This document shows positions 1 to 7,587 of a DNA stretch of 64,000 nt, in pieces. Position 1 is the first letter of the stretch. Every line of letters begins with the position of its first letter. Below the pieces are notes generated by a model. It saw only the letters and a program-made list of their open reading frames with translations, had not been told where the DNA came from and made no database searches. The stretch is taken from the NCBI GenBank assembly GCA_026224825.1, contig JAMFRO010000016.1, positions 33,391 to 97,390 of the forward strand. The letters run 5' to 3'. Source of the DNA: a bacterium. GTDB lineage: Bacteria > Pseudomonadota > Alphaproteobacteria > Acetobacterales > Acetobacteraceae. Made by a program: the position numbers and the translations under genes.

Positions 1-116
1 CCAGGCCAAAACCTTCCGTCATTTCCGCTCCCCCGCATTTGGCGAGGAGTTAAGCATTGTTTCCCGCAGGCCAGCACGCCGCGCGGTCAATCATCGCCAT
101 ACCGATGGCGCGAGCT

Positions 117-641
117 TCAACCCGCCTTGGGGTCAGCCCCCATGCCGGTCACGCGTTTGAGGACATAAATCACGCCCGCCATATACAGCGCACCGGCGAC
201 GATGGTGGCTCCCGCATCCACGGAATCGAACTTGCCCAGCAGTTGGGGTGCGGTGAACACGGCCAGAAACAGCATCGTGGCCGGGGTGATCACATAGGCC
301 GCCCAATGCATGATCTGCATATACAGCAGCACCGCGATCACGCCGATGCCGATCCCCAGCCCCGCCGTGCCGTAGCGCGCCGAGAAATAGGATAATTGCC
401 AGGAAACGGCGACGCCCAGCAGCGAGGCGAGGATGGATGACGGCAGGCGGCTGAATGCCGCCTTGTCGACGATTCCCCAATACCAGGCAAACACGAAGCT
501 GGCGTAGAAGGACTGCAAATGCAGGACGCGGCCGCCGAGATAGACCCAGGCCGTGGTGAAGGCGAAAATCGCCACCACGCCCGCCAGCCCGAACAACAGA
601 CTCGGCTTCTTCGCCGGCGGCACGGTATTTTGCTCGGTCAT
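117..641 (-). CDS. Small integral membrane protein, unknown function
   Basis: The 174-residue protein has a short polar N-terminus followed by five or so hydrophobic segments (roughly residues 14-36, 43-58, 66-84, 93-117 and 140-162), so it should sit in the inner membrane. No catalytic motif is visible and I do not recognise the family with confidence; small DUF-type permease-like membrane proteins look similar. It is transcribed away from the GbsR-type regulator at 829, with 187 bp between the two starts, so the regulator could control both directions. The 116 bases to its left hold no gene I can support. Confidence 0.7.
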   Translation of the reverse strand: MTEQNTVPPAKKPSLLFGLAGVVAIFAFTTAWVYLGGRVLHLQSFYASFVFAWYWGIVDKAAFSRLPSSILASLLGVAVSWQLSYFSARYGTAGLGIGIGVIAVLLYMQIMHWAAYVITPATMLFLAVFTAPQLLGKFDSVDAGATIVAGALYMAGVIYVLKRVTGMGADPKAG

Positions 642-768
642 CTCGTTTCCCTTTTCCTTCGGACGATTCCGCCCCGTCTTTGCCCTTAACGGCGTATAGA
701 GTCCATTCTATAGCCTCCGCAGCCATGAGACCGCCATCTCATGCGGCTATTGTCACACCCCGGCCAGC

Positions 769-818
769 TTGACAGGGGCAGTTTTCGGGTATTCTGGTCT
801 TTTCAGTAAAGACTGAAA
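769..818 (+). promoter_or_regulatory. Putative promoter and palindromic operator upstream of the cyo regulator
   Basis: A consensus -35 box TTGACA lies at 769-774 and a -10-like TATTCT at 790-795 (15 bp spacer). Immediately downstream, where transcription would start, is TTTCAGTAAAGACTGAAA (801-818), a perfect inverted repeat with 7-bp arms and a 4-bp spacer. A repressor bound there would block initiation, so the likely ligand is the GbsR/MarR-type protein encoded 11 bp further on. A half-site-like ACTTTCAG recurs at 842-849 inside the gene. The promoter could also serve cyoABCD downstream. Promoter and operator roles are inferred. Confidence 0.5.
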
Positions 819-828
819 GTTTTGTAAT

Positions 829-1428
829 TTGGAGTTGTCGCCACTTTCAGATGCCTTCATCAGGCATTTCGGAGAAATGGGCAGCCGGTGGGGCATCAAC
901 CGCACCGTCGGGCAGATTTACGCGCTCCTCTACATCTCCGGCCGCCCGCTCCCGGCTGATGAAATCGCCGAGGCCTTGAACTTCTCCCGCTCCAATGTGT
1001 CCATGGGGCTGAAGGAGCTGCAAAGCTGGCGTCTGGTCAAACTGCAGCACCTGGCCGGCGACCGGCGCGAGCATTTCTCCACCCCGGACGATGTCTGGCA
1101 GATCGTGCGCATCCTGGCCGAGGAGCGCCGCCGCCGCGAGATCGACCCCACCCTGTCCGTGCTGCGCGACCTGCTGCTGATGAAGCCGGGCAATGAGGAT
1201 GAGCGCGAGATCCAGGGCCGGCTGGCCGAGATGCACGACCTCATCGAGCTGCTCACCCGCTGGTCGGAGGATGTGCAAAAGTTGGAGACCCAACAATTAA
1301 CACAACTGTTACGGCTGGGTGGTGGTATCATCCGGCTGCTGGACCTTAAAAACTCTCTTCCCCTGCTGGGCAGCAAGCGGCGCAAGACGCCACAACCGGC
1401 AACAGAGGATGGGCTAGACGAAGACTGA
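829..1428 (+). CDS. GbsR/MarR-family winged-helix transcriptional regulator
   Basis: A 199-residue regulator with a MarR/GbsR-like winged helix: helices around residues 20-45, a recognition-helix segment reading SRSNVSMGLKEL near 54-65, and a wing with AGDRREHF near 76-83. The C-terminal half is helical and charged and probably dimerises. The only good start in this region is TTG at 829; the protein aligns with the family from its first residues. It lies 49 bp upstream of cyoA on the same strand, so it is probably co-transcribed with, and regulates, the quinol oxidase operon. The operator-like palindrome at 801-818 suggests autoregulation. The inducing signal is unknown. Confidence 0.8.
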   Translation: MELSPLSDAFIRHFGEMGSRWGINRTVGQIYALLYISGRPLPADEIAEALNFSRSNVSMGLKELQSWRLVKLQHLAGDRREHFSTPDDVWQIVRILAEERRRREIDPTLSVLRDLLLMKPGNEDEREIQGRLAEMHDLIELLTRWSEDVQKLETQQLTQLLRLGGGIIRLLDLKNSLPLLGSKRRKTPQPATEDGLDED

Positions 1429-1477
1429 CCTGCAAACCGGGCTGATCAACGCGGACACGAATTTCTTGAGGCTTCAC

Positions 1478-2410
1478 ATGCGCTTAAAACCGTTTCTCGC
1501 TCTGCCGGCGCTGCTGGCCCTTAGCTGTTGCAACACCGGCGACTACCGGCTGTTCCATCCGCTCACCCAGATCGCCGCCGTGCAATGGTGGGCGACCCTG
1601 TTCGAGGTCGGCATCATGTCGATCGTCATCGTGCCCGTCACCATCCTCATCGCCGTGTTCATCTGGCGCTACCGCAAGAGCGCCAATGCCGCCTACGACC
1701 CCACATGGTCGCATTCCCTGGTGCTGGAGATTCTGGTCTGGGGCGTGCCTTTGGTCATCGTCGCCATCTGCGGCGTGGTCTCCATCCGCACCACGCGGCA
1801 AGTGGACCCCTACGCCCCCGGCATTCTCGCCAATACGCAAGCCGCCAAAACCCCGCTGGACATCGACGTCATCACCACCGATTGGCAATGGCTGTTCATC
1901 TACCCCGGCCAGCACATCGCCTCGGTGGACGAGCTGGTGATACCCGAAGGGCGCGTGGCGCATTTCCGCCTCACCTCCACCTCGGTCGTCAACACCTTCT
2001 TCATCCCCGCCGTCGTGCCGATGATCGATATAATGCCCGGCATGCGCACCGAAGACACGTTCGACGCCCCCAAGGCCGGCGCCTACACCGGCTTCTCGGC
2101 CGATTTCTCCGGCGCCGGCTTCTCCTGGATGCAATTCACCACCCGCATCGTCAGCCAGGCGGATTTCGACGCCTGGGTGGCAAAGGCCGCCGCCAGCCCG
2201 CGCCAGCTCAACTACACGGCGTTCACCCAATTCGCCCAGCCGACGCTGAACGAGGGGGCGAAAATCTCCTACTTCGCCAACCCCTCTCCAGGGCTTTTCG
2301 AAAACGTGGTGGGTGCTGCACAAGCCGGGGTGGTCTATCCCGTATCCGACCGCGAAACCCGCAGTATTGCCGATCTCGATGCCGGCACCGCCGCGCAAGC
2401 CCCGAAATAA
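1478..2410 (+). CDS. cyoA: Cytochrome bo3 ubiquinol oxidase subunit II
   Basis: Subunit II of the heme-copper quinol oxidase that oxidises ubiquinol and reduces oxygen at the inner membrane. The ATG at 1478 is preferred over an upstream in-frame TTG (1466) because TTGAGG at 1466-1471 makes a suitable ribosome-binding site. Residues 1-17 form a lipoprotein signal ending LLALSC, as in other CyoA proteins. Two transmembrane helices follow (about 38-65 and 82-105), then a periplasmic cupredoxin domain containing WQWLFIYP; the CuA cysteines of cytochrome c oxidases are absent, as expected of a quinol oxidase. First structural gene of cyoABCD. Confidence 0.95.
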   Translation: MRLKPFLALPALLALSCCNTGDYRLFHPLTQIAAVQWWATLFEVGIMSIVIVPVTILIAVFIWRYRKSANAAYDPTWSHSLVLEILVWGVPLVIVAICGVVSIRTTRQVDPYAPGILANTQAAKTPLDIDVITTDWQWLFIYPGQHIASVDELVIPEGRVAHFRLTSTSVVNTFFIPAVVPMIDIMPGMRTEDTFDAPKAGAYTGFSADFSGAGFSWMQFTTRIVSQADFDAWVAKAAASPRQLNYTAFTQFAQPTLNEGAKISYFANPSPGLFENVVGAAQAGVVYPVSDRETRSIADLDAGTAAQAPK

Positions 2411-2422
2411 AGGACAGACCCC

Positions 2423-4486
2423 ATGCAGGTTGCAATTCAAGGCCCGTGGTCACCGCTGTTCGGCCGGCTGACATTGGATGCCATCCCCTATACCAACCCC
2501 ATCCTCATCGCCACCTTCGCGGTTGCGGCCGTCATCGGCCTCGTGGTGGTGGGCGCGGTGCTGTATTATAAAAAACTCGGCTATCTCTGGCGCGAATGGC
2601 TCACCTCCGTAGATCATAAAAAGATCGGCGTGATGTACATCATCCTCGGCCTGGTCATGCTGTTCCGCGGCTTCGCCGACGGGTTGATGATCCGCACCCA
2701 GCAGGCCATCGCCATCGGCCCCAACTCGCCCGGCGTTATGGGCGCGCAGCATGGCTTCATCCCGCCCTTCCATTTCGACCAGGTCTACTCCGCGCACGGC
2801 ACCATCATGATCCTGTTCGCCGCCACCCCCATTCTCACCGGCCTCACCAACGTCGTCGTGCCGCTGCAAATCGGCGCACGCGACATGGCCTTCCCCTATA
2901 TGAACGCGCTCTCGCTCTGGCTCACCACGGCCGGCGCCATCCTGGTCATGCTCTCCCTCTTCGTGGGCGATTTCTCGGCCGCCGGCTGGGTCGGGTTGAT
3001 CCCCCTCACCGAGCTGCCCTACAGCCCCGGCGTGGGCGTGGATTACTGGATGTGGGCGATTCAGATCTCCTCCATCGGCACCACGCTGAATGCCATCAAC
3101 ATGATCGTCACGATCATCAAAATGCGCGCCCCCGGCATGAGCTGGTTCCGCATGCCGGTGTTCACCTGGACGACGCTCTCCACCAACATCATCGGCCTCA
3201 CCGCCTTCCCCGTGCTGGGTGCTGCTCTGGCCCTGCTGACGGCGGACCGCTATTTCGGCGCGCATTTCTACACCGCCGGCAATGGCGGCAATCTGATGCT
3301 CTACACCAATTTGTTCTGGATCTGGGGTCACCCCGAGGTCTACTTCCTCGTCCTCCCCGCCTTCGGCATTTTCTCCGAGATCATCCCGACCTTCGCCGAG
3401 AAGCCCTTGTTCGGTTACACCACCATGGTGGCGGCAACCTTCGCCATCGCCGGCATCTCCTGGGCGGTCTGGCTGCACCATTTCTTCACCATGGCGGCAG
3501 GGCCGGATGTGAACGGCTTCTTCTCCGTCGCCACCATGCTCGTCGGCATCCCCACGGGTGTCAAAGTCTTCAACTGGATGTTCACCCTCTACCGTGGCCG
3601 CCTCACCTTCACCACGCCCATGCTCTGGGCCCTGGCGGGGCTGTTCCTGCTCCTGCTGGGCGGCCTCACCGGCATGATGCTGGCCATACCCGCCGTGAAT
3701 TACACCGTGCATGACAGCGTCTTCGTCATCGCGCATTTCCATTGCATGGTACTGCTCATAGGTGCGGCCATGTTCGCCGCCGTGTCCTACTGGTGGCCAA
3801 AAGTCTTCGGCTTCCAGCTCGATGAGAAAAACGGGCTGATGTTCTTCTGGACCTTCATCGCCGCCACCATCATCGTCTTCATCGCCATGTTCGCTTTGGG
3901 CTTCGAAGGCGAAACCCGCCGGCTGGATTACATCTACGACCCGGCCTGGCGCCCGATGCTTTGGACGGAAGAAGCGGGCATGCTGCTGTACTGCGTCTCC
4001 ATCGGCTATTTCATCCGCATGCTCTATGTTTCGCTGCGCGACCGCGTCCCCGTACCATCCGACCCCTGGGGCACATCGCGCACTTTGGAGTTCCTCACCC
4101 ATTCGCCCGTGCCCTTCTACAACTTCGCCGTCACCCCGCAGGTGAACACGCGCGACGAGCTGGCCTGGCGGCGCGAAAACGGGCTGAACAATGTTCAACC
4201 CGAAGCCTTCGAGCCCATCCATATGCCGAGCAACAGCGGCATACCCTTCATCATCGGCATGCTCTCGCTGGGCTTTGGTTTCGGCCTCATCTGGCGCATC
4301 TGGTGGCTGGCCGGGTTTGCCCTCCTCGGCATCATCATCGCCGTCATCATCCGCTCGTTCGACAAGAACCTGGGCTATGAGCTGAGCGCGGAGGATGTCG
4401 CCGCGATGGAACGGAATCTCAGCAGCGCCGGCATCGCCGCCGAACAGCCGGCCCGTACCCCTCTTACCGAAGCGGAGGCACATTAA
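2423..4486 (+). CDS. cyoB: Cytochrome bo3 ubiquinol oxidase subunit I
   Basis: The 687-residue catalytic subunit carries the heme b, heme o3 and CuB centres and pumps protons. All signature residues are visible: the low-spin heme ligands in VYSAHGT and the His pair of IAHFHCMV, the CuB ligands in GHPEVYF (with the Tyr that cross-links to His) and LHHFFTMA. The quinol-site Arg and Asp of LFRGFADGLMIR are also present, as is the His of PPFHFDQV. Length matches E. coli CyoB (about 663) with a slightly longer C-terminus. Its stop overlaps the cyoC start (TAATG), indicating translational coupling. Confidence 0.97.
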   Translation: MQVAIQGPWSPLFGRLTLDAIPYTNPILIATFAVAAVIGLVVVGAVLYYKKLGYLWREWLTSVDHKKIGVMYIILGLVMLFRGFADGLMIRTQQAIAIGPNSPGVMGAQHGFIPPFHFDQVYSAHGTIMILFAATPILTGLTNVVVPLQIGARDMAFPYMNALSLWLTTAGAILVMLSLFVGDFSAAGWVGLIPLTELPYSPGVGVDYWMWAIQISSIGTTLNAINMIVTIIKMRAPGMSWFRMPVFTWTTLSTNIIGLTAFPVLGAALALLTADRYFGAHFYTAGNGGNLMLYTNLFWIWGHPEVYFLVLPAFGIFSEIIPTFAEKPLFGYTTMVAATFAIAGISWAVWLHHFFTMAAGPDVNGFFSVATMLVGIPTGVKVFNWMFTLYRGRLTFTTPMLWALAGLFLLLLGGLTGMMLAIPAVNYTVHDSVFVIAHFHCMVLLIGAAMFAAVSYWWPKVFGFQLDEKNGLMFFWTFIAATIIVFIAMFALGFEGETRRLDYIYDPAWRPMLWTEEAGMLLYCVSIGYFIRMLYVSLRDRVPVPSDPWGTSRTLEFLTHSPVPFYNFAVTPQVNTRDELAWRRENGLNNVQPEAFEPIHMPSNSGIPFIIGMLSLGFGFGLIWRIWWLAGFALLGIIIAVIIRSFDKNLGYELSAEDVAAMERNLSSAGIAAEQPARTPLTEAEAH

Positions 4487-5112
4487 TGTCCACCGACTCT
4501 CCCCCCGCCACCGGCGCGCGCCTGTTCCACCCGCATTTCGCCGGGCATGACCAGATCTCCGCGCGCACGCTCGGCTTCTGGCTCTATCTGCTCAGCGACG
4601 CGCTGGTCTTCACCGCCGTGTTCGCCGCCTATGCGGTGCTGAACAACTCAATGGGCGCCTCAGGCGGCCCCATCGCCAGCCAGGTGGTCGACCCGGTGGA
4701 AGGTCTCTGGCAGACCTACGCCGTGCTCGGCTCCGTCGCCACCTACAGCCTCGGCACCGTTGCCCTTAAATCCGGCAACAAGGCCGGGGTGATGCTCGGC
4801 ATCATCCTCTCCATCGCGCTGGCCCTCATCTTCCTCGGCTTCGAGGCCCACGACCTGCTCGGCCTGCTCGCCAAAGGCGACGGTCCCAGCCGCTCCGGCT
4901 TCCTCTCCGCCTTCTTCATCCTCATCGCCACACACGGCCTGCACATGATCTTCGGCATCATCTGGATGCTGGTGATGCTGGTGCAGATCCCCACCATGGG
5001 CTTCACCACCAACGTCGTGGCCCGCCTCATCAACCTGCGCATGTTCTGGCAGTTCCAGGCCACCATCTGGGTCCTGGTTTACATATACGTCTATATGATC
5101 GGAGCCTTCTGA
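4486..5112 (+). CDS. cyoC: Cytochrome bo3 ubiquinol oxidase subunit III
   Basis: The 208-residue subunit III has five predicted membrane helices. It stabilises the oxidase core and has no redox centre. Family hallmarks are LGFWLYLLSDALVFTAVFA near residues 29-47, the FEAHDLL segment near 120-126 and the C-terminal WQFQATIWVLVYIYVYM. It starts at an ATG overlapping the cyoB stop and ends at a TGATG overlap with cyoD, so the three genes are translationally coupled. Confidence 0.96.
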   Translation: MSTDSPPATGARLFHPHFAGHDQISARTLGFWLYLLSDALVFTAVFAAYAVLNNSMGASGGPIASQVVDPVEGLWQTYAVLGSVATYSLGTVALKSGNKAGVMLGIILSIALALIFLGFEAHDLLGLLAKGDGPSRSGFLSAFFILIATHGLHMIFGIIWMLVMLVQIPTMGFTTNVVARLINLRMFWQFQATIWVLVYIYVYMIGAF

Positions 5113-5486
5113 TGTCCGCTCCCCGCACCTCCCCGCTCGACCACCCCGAAGTCCGCCAGGCCAGCGCCTGGCGCTACATCGCCGGCTTCGTCTCCAGCAT
5201 GGTGCTGATGCAGGCCGCCCTGCTCGTCACTTTGCGCCAGCACCTGCCCTATCAGGAATACATCCTCACCATCGGCGGCCTCGCCCTGGTCTCCCTGCTC
5301 TCCCAGGCCGCCCTCTTCTTCGGCCTGGACATCTCCCGCGCCCAGATCTGGAAAAGCGTCTCCCTCGTCCTCACAATCCCCTTGTTCATCCTCTCAGTGG
5401 GCCTCACCGTCTGGATGTTCCAATCCCTCGCCGACCGCACCATGCTGATGCCCATGACCTCGGTGCAGCCGACGTTGCTGGAGTAA
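5112..5486 (+). CDS. cyoD: Cytochrome bo3 ubiquinol oxidase subunit IV
   Basis: The 124-residue CyoD-type protein has three membrane helices (about 26-48, 55-75 and 87-110). It assists CuB loading and assembly of the oxidase in E. coli. It is the last gene of the operon; no cyoE heme O synthase follows, so heme O must be made from a gene elsewhere. The stop TAA is followed directly by a large palindromic repeat element, whose symmetry includes the last two codons and the stop of this gene. Confidence 0.93.
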   Translation: MSAPRTSPLDHPEVRQASAWRYIAGFVSSMVLMQAALLVTLRQHLPYQEYILTIGGLALVSLLSQAALFFGLDISRAQIWKSVSLVLTIPLFILSVGLTVWMFQSLADRTMLMPMTSVQPTLLE

Positions 5487-5683
5487 AAAGGCTGGGGCTC
5501 CGCCCCTGACCCCGCTGGGCCTGAGGCCCAGACCCCATTAGTTGAAGACTTAAAAAAGAGGCCTGCCACTATGCTGTTTGAAACAGCACGGAGGCAGGCC
5601 TCTTTTTTAAGTCTTAAGTAGCGGGGGTCTGGGGCTTCAGGCCCCAGCGGGTCCAGGGCAGAGCCCTGGCCTTTTTACTCCAG
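5478..5683. repeat. Palindromic interspersed element, copy A
   Basis: A roughly 206-bp imperfect palindrome. The outermost 15 bp (5478-5492 and 5669-5683) are perfect inverted copies, CTGGAGTAAAAAGGC, and the left one contains the final codons and stop of cyoD. Inward come GC-rich arms built of small hairpins (GGGGCTCCGCCCC; CCAGGGCAGAGCCCTGG). The core stem pairs 5545-5567 with 5593-5615 perfectly over 23 bp, with A- and T-runs that make it a bidirectional intrinsic terminator. The loop holds a nested GCTGTTT/AAACAGC hairpin. Related copies lie at 12014, 16834, 31691, 44270 and 63928. Confidence 0.85.
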
Positions 5684-5730
5684 CATACGCAGCTCATCGT
5701 AGAGGTCTTGCGCCCCCAAACCGTCAGCAT
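5614..5730 (-). pseudogene. Possible 5' remnant of a glutathione S-transferase gene
   Basis: On the minus strand an ATG at 5730, preceded by GGAGGAG at 5739-5745, opens a frame beginning MLTVWGRKTST. This closely resembles the first beta-strand of glutathione S-transferases of the type MLxxWGRxTSSNVQKV. After about eleven codons the frame runs into the right arm of repeat copy A and stops at 5614 after 38 codons. I read it as a gene truncated at the repeat boundary. The match is short, so this is tentative; it could also be a chance frame with a good ribosome-binding site. Confidence 0.35.
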
Positions 5731-5814
5731 CTGCTTATCTCCTCCCTTGCGGCAACGCGGTTAAGCTGGATACTGCGTCCCAGGTACCGGCCCGGACCGG
5801 CGTGGGAGTGAAGC

Positions 5815-6600
5815 ATGAGCCGTCTCGCCTATAAAGTGGCAATCGTGACTGGTGGCGCGCAGGGGTTCAGCGCCAGCGCCGCCGAGGCATTGGCCGCCGA
5901 TGGCGCTACCGTGCTGATCGCCGGCGGAGAGGGCGAGGCTTTTGCCGCCACTCTGCGCGAACGGGGGTTCAAGGCCGAATACCATCAGCTCGATGCCGGC
6001 GATCCGTTGAGCTGGGCGGTGCTGGTGGATAAAATCATGCGCACGCATGGGCATCTGGATGTTCTGGTGAACCAGGCTGGGGCGAATATCTCCACCACCA
6101 TCGAGAATGCCACGGCCGCGCAACTGCGGGAGATTCTGGAAGCGGATCTGATCGCCCCGTTCATTGGCACCAAAGCCGTCATTGCGGCGATGCGCCAGAG
6201 CGGCGGCGGTTCCATCATCAACATCGCCGCCAATCCCATTGTGGAGATTTTGCCGCTCTACGCTTTGTATGGTGCGGCCAAAGCGGCGCTGCTCAGCCTC
6301 ACCAGAACCACCGCCGTGCATTGCACCCAGCGCAGCTATGATATCCGCGTGAACGCCGTTCATCCCGGCACGCACGAGACGCAGTTGCTCACGGATAACG
6401 CCATACGCTCCGCCGACGCGCCGAATGTGAACGAGCTGCTCGGCACGCTGCCGGTGCGCGCCACCGGCACATTATATGAATTCGGCGAGGCCATCGCCTG
6501 GCTTGCGGGCGATGAATCCCAGCACATCACCGGCACCGAAATTTTCTGCACCGGCCTCCTCACCGATCTCGCACTGGCCGCGCAAACAGCCCAGCCATAG
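5815..6600 (+). CDS. Short-chain dehydrogenase/reductase-like protein, atypical active site
   Basis: A 261-residue Rossmann-fold protein of the classical SDR type. The N-terminal cofactor motif reads TGGAQGFS, where the third glycine of TGxxxGxG is replaced by Ser. The NAG motif is NQAG. The YxxxK pair is present (LYGAAK, near residue 150), but the catalytic Ser about 13 residues before the Tyr is missing (segment INIAANPIVE). Activity as a typical NAD(P)-dependent oxidoreductase is therefore doubtful, or the substrate chemistry differs. It stands alone between repeat copy A and a MITE-like element. Substrate unknown. Confidence 0.8.
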   Translation: MSRLAYKVAIVTGGAQGFSASAAEALAADGATVLIAGGEGEAFAATLRERGFKAEYHQLDAGDPLSWAVLVDKIMRTHGHLDVLVNQAGANISTTIENATAAQLREILEADLIAPFIGTKAVIAAMRQSGGGSIINIAANPIVEILPLYALYGAAKAALLSLTRTTAVHCTQRSYDIRVNAVHPGTHETQLLTDNAIRSADAPNVNELLGTLPVRATGTLYEFGEAIAWLAGDESQHITGTEIFCTGLLTDLALAAQTAQP

Positions 6601-6605
6601 GCTTA

Positions 6606-6768
6606 GAGACTGTTTCAGAAGTCGCTCTGGTGAGTCGTCAAGTGGTGATTTTCGAGCACCCCCCGCTTTCGCGGGGGCAGGCTCGCGGAGCGTACTTCAG
6701 TACGTGAGCACCGGAGCGCACAAAATCGCCGCTTGACGGCCGCCAGAGTAGACTTATGAAACGGTCTC
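6606..6768. mobile_element. MITE-like element with long terminal inverted repeats and TTA duplication
   Basis: A 163-bp non-coding element begins GAGACTGTTTCAGAAGT and ends with the near-inverse ACTTATGAAACGGTCTC. The inverted match continues inward for about 50 bp per arm through the AAGTGGTGATTTT / AAAATCGCCGCTT segments. Internal hairpins include CCCCCGCTTTCGCGGGGG. It is flanked by TTA on both sides (6603-6605 and 6769-6771), consistent with a 3-bp TNA target duplication of the kind made by IS1031-type members of the IS5 family. No transposase is encoded. It lies just after the preceding gene's stop. Confidence 0.65.
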
Positions 6769-6828
6769 TTAAAGGTTCGGATACTCTACGAGTATACACT
6801 GGAAACAATTCAGCATCAGGAGGATTTC

Positions 6829-7500
6829 ATGAGCGTTGTCATCGTAACCGGCGGGTTCGGCGTTTTGGGCCGCGCCGTCGTGGCCGAGCTCACCAAGCGC
6901 GGGCATAAGGTCGCCGCCGTAGACCTCGCCCCGGCGCCCGCGGATTACCCGGCGGCACTGGCCCTCGGCGGGGTCGATCTTTCGGACGAGACCGCCGTCG
7001 CCGCCGCCTATGTCACGGTGGTCAAACAGCTCGGCGGGCTCGATGGTCTCGTCAACATCGCCGGCGGCTTCATCTGGGAGCCGGTCGAGGGCGGTTCGCT
7101 CGGCAATTGGGACAAGATGTTCCGCATCAACCTGCGCACCGCCGCTGCCTCCAGCTCAGCCGCCATCCCCTATCTCATCCGCCATGGCGGTGCCATCGTG
7201 AATGTGGGTGCCGCCGGTGCCGTGCAGCCGGGTGCCGGCATGGCGCCTTACGCTGCCTCCAAGGCCGGTGTGCGCGCCCTTACCGAGAGCCTGGCCGATG
7301 AGCTTCGAGCCAAAAAAGTGCGCGTGAATGCCGTGCTGCCGACCATCATCGACACACCGGTGAACCGCGCCTCCATGCCCGATGCCGACCCCACAAGCTG
7401 GGTCAGCCCGCAGGCCGCCGCCAAAGCCATCGCCTTCCTGCTCTCGGATGAAGCCAGCGCCGTAACGGGTGCCAGCCTGCTGCTCTCACTGGCCGGCTGA
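6829..7500 (+). CDS. Short-chain dehydrogenase/reductase family protein
   Basis: A 223-residue SDR with cofactor motif TGGFGVLG near residues 7-14, an NIAG variant of NNAG near 73-76 and the catalytic pair YAASK near 142-146. The usual Ser before the Tyr is replaced within VNVGAAGAVQPG by Ala, a variant that recurs in a subset of small SDR proteins. The start at 6829 has a strong site, AGGAGG, 6 bp upstream. It is monocistronic: a MITE-like element lies upstream and a bidirectional terminator downstream. Substrate unknown. Confidence 0.85.
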   Translation: MSVVIVTGGFGVLGRAVVAELTKRGHKVAAVDLAPAPADYPAALALGGVDLSDETAVAAAYVTVVKQLGGLDGLVNIAGGFIWEPVEGGSLGNWDKMFRINLRTAAASSSAAIPYLIRHGGAIVNVGAAGAVQPGAGMAPYAASKAGVRALTESLADELRAKKVRVNAVLPTIIDTPVNRASMPDADPTSWVSPQAAAKAIAFLLSDEASAVTGASLLLSLAG

Positions 7501-7525
7501 ACGCGCACAGCCTCAAAACAAAAAC

Positions 7526-7551
7526 CCCGCCGCATGTCACCATGCGGCGGG
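7526..7551. terminator. Bidirectional intrinsic terminator
   Basis: CCCGCCGCATG (7526-7536) pairs perfectly with CATGCGGCGGG (7541-7551) around a 4-base loop. Seven T residues follow on the plus strand and an A-rich run precedes it, so it can stop both the SDR gene ending at 7500 and the convergent DUF1329 gene ending at 7588. Confidence 0.9.
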
Positions 7552-7587
7552 TTTTTTTACGTCCGGGTTTTTACGCCCGGAGCAGGA

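Noticed and set aside
2450..4483. A 677-codon open frame on the strand opposite cyoB
   Set aside because: It is the antisense shadow of a certain oxidase gene; its sequence is His/Asp/Gly-rich without domains, as expected when GC-rich coding DNA is read backwards.
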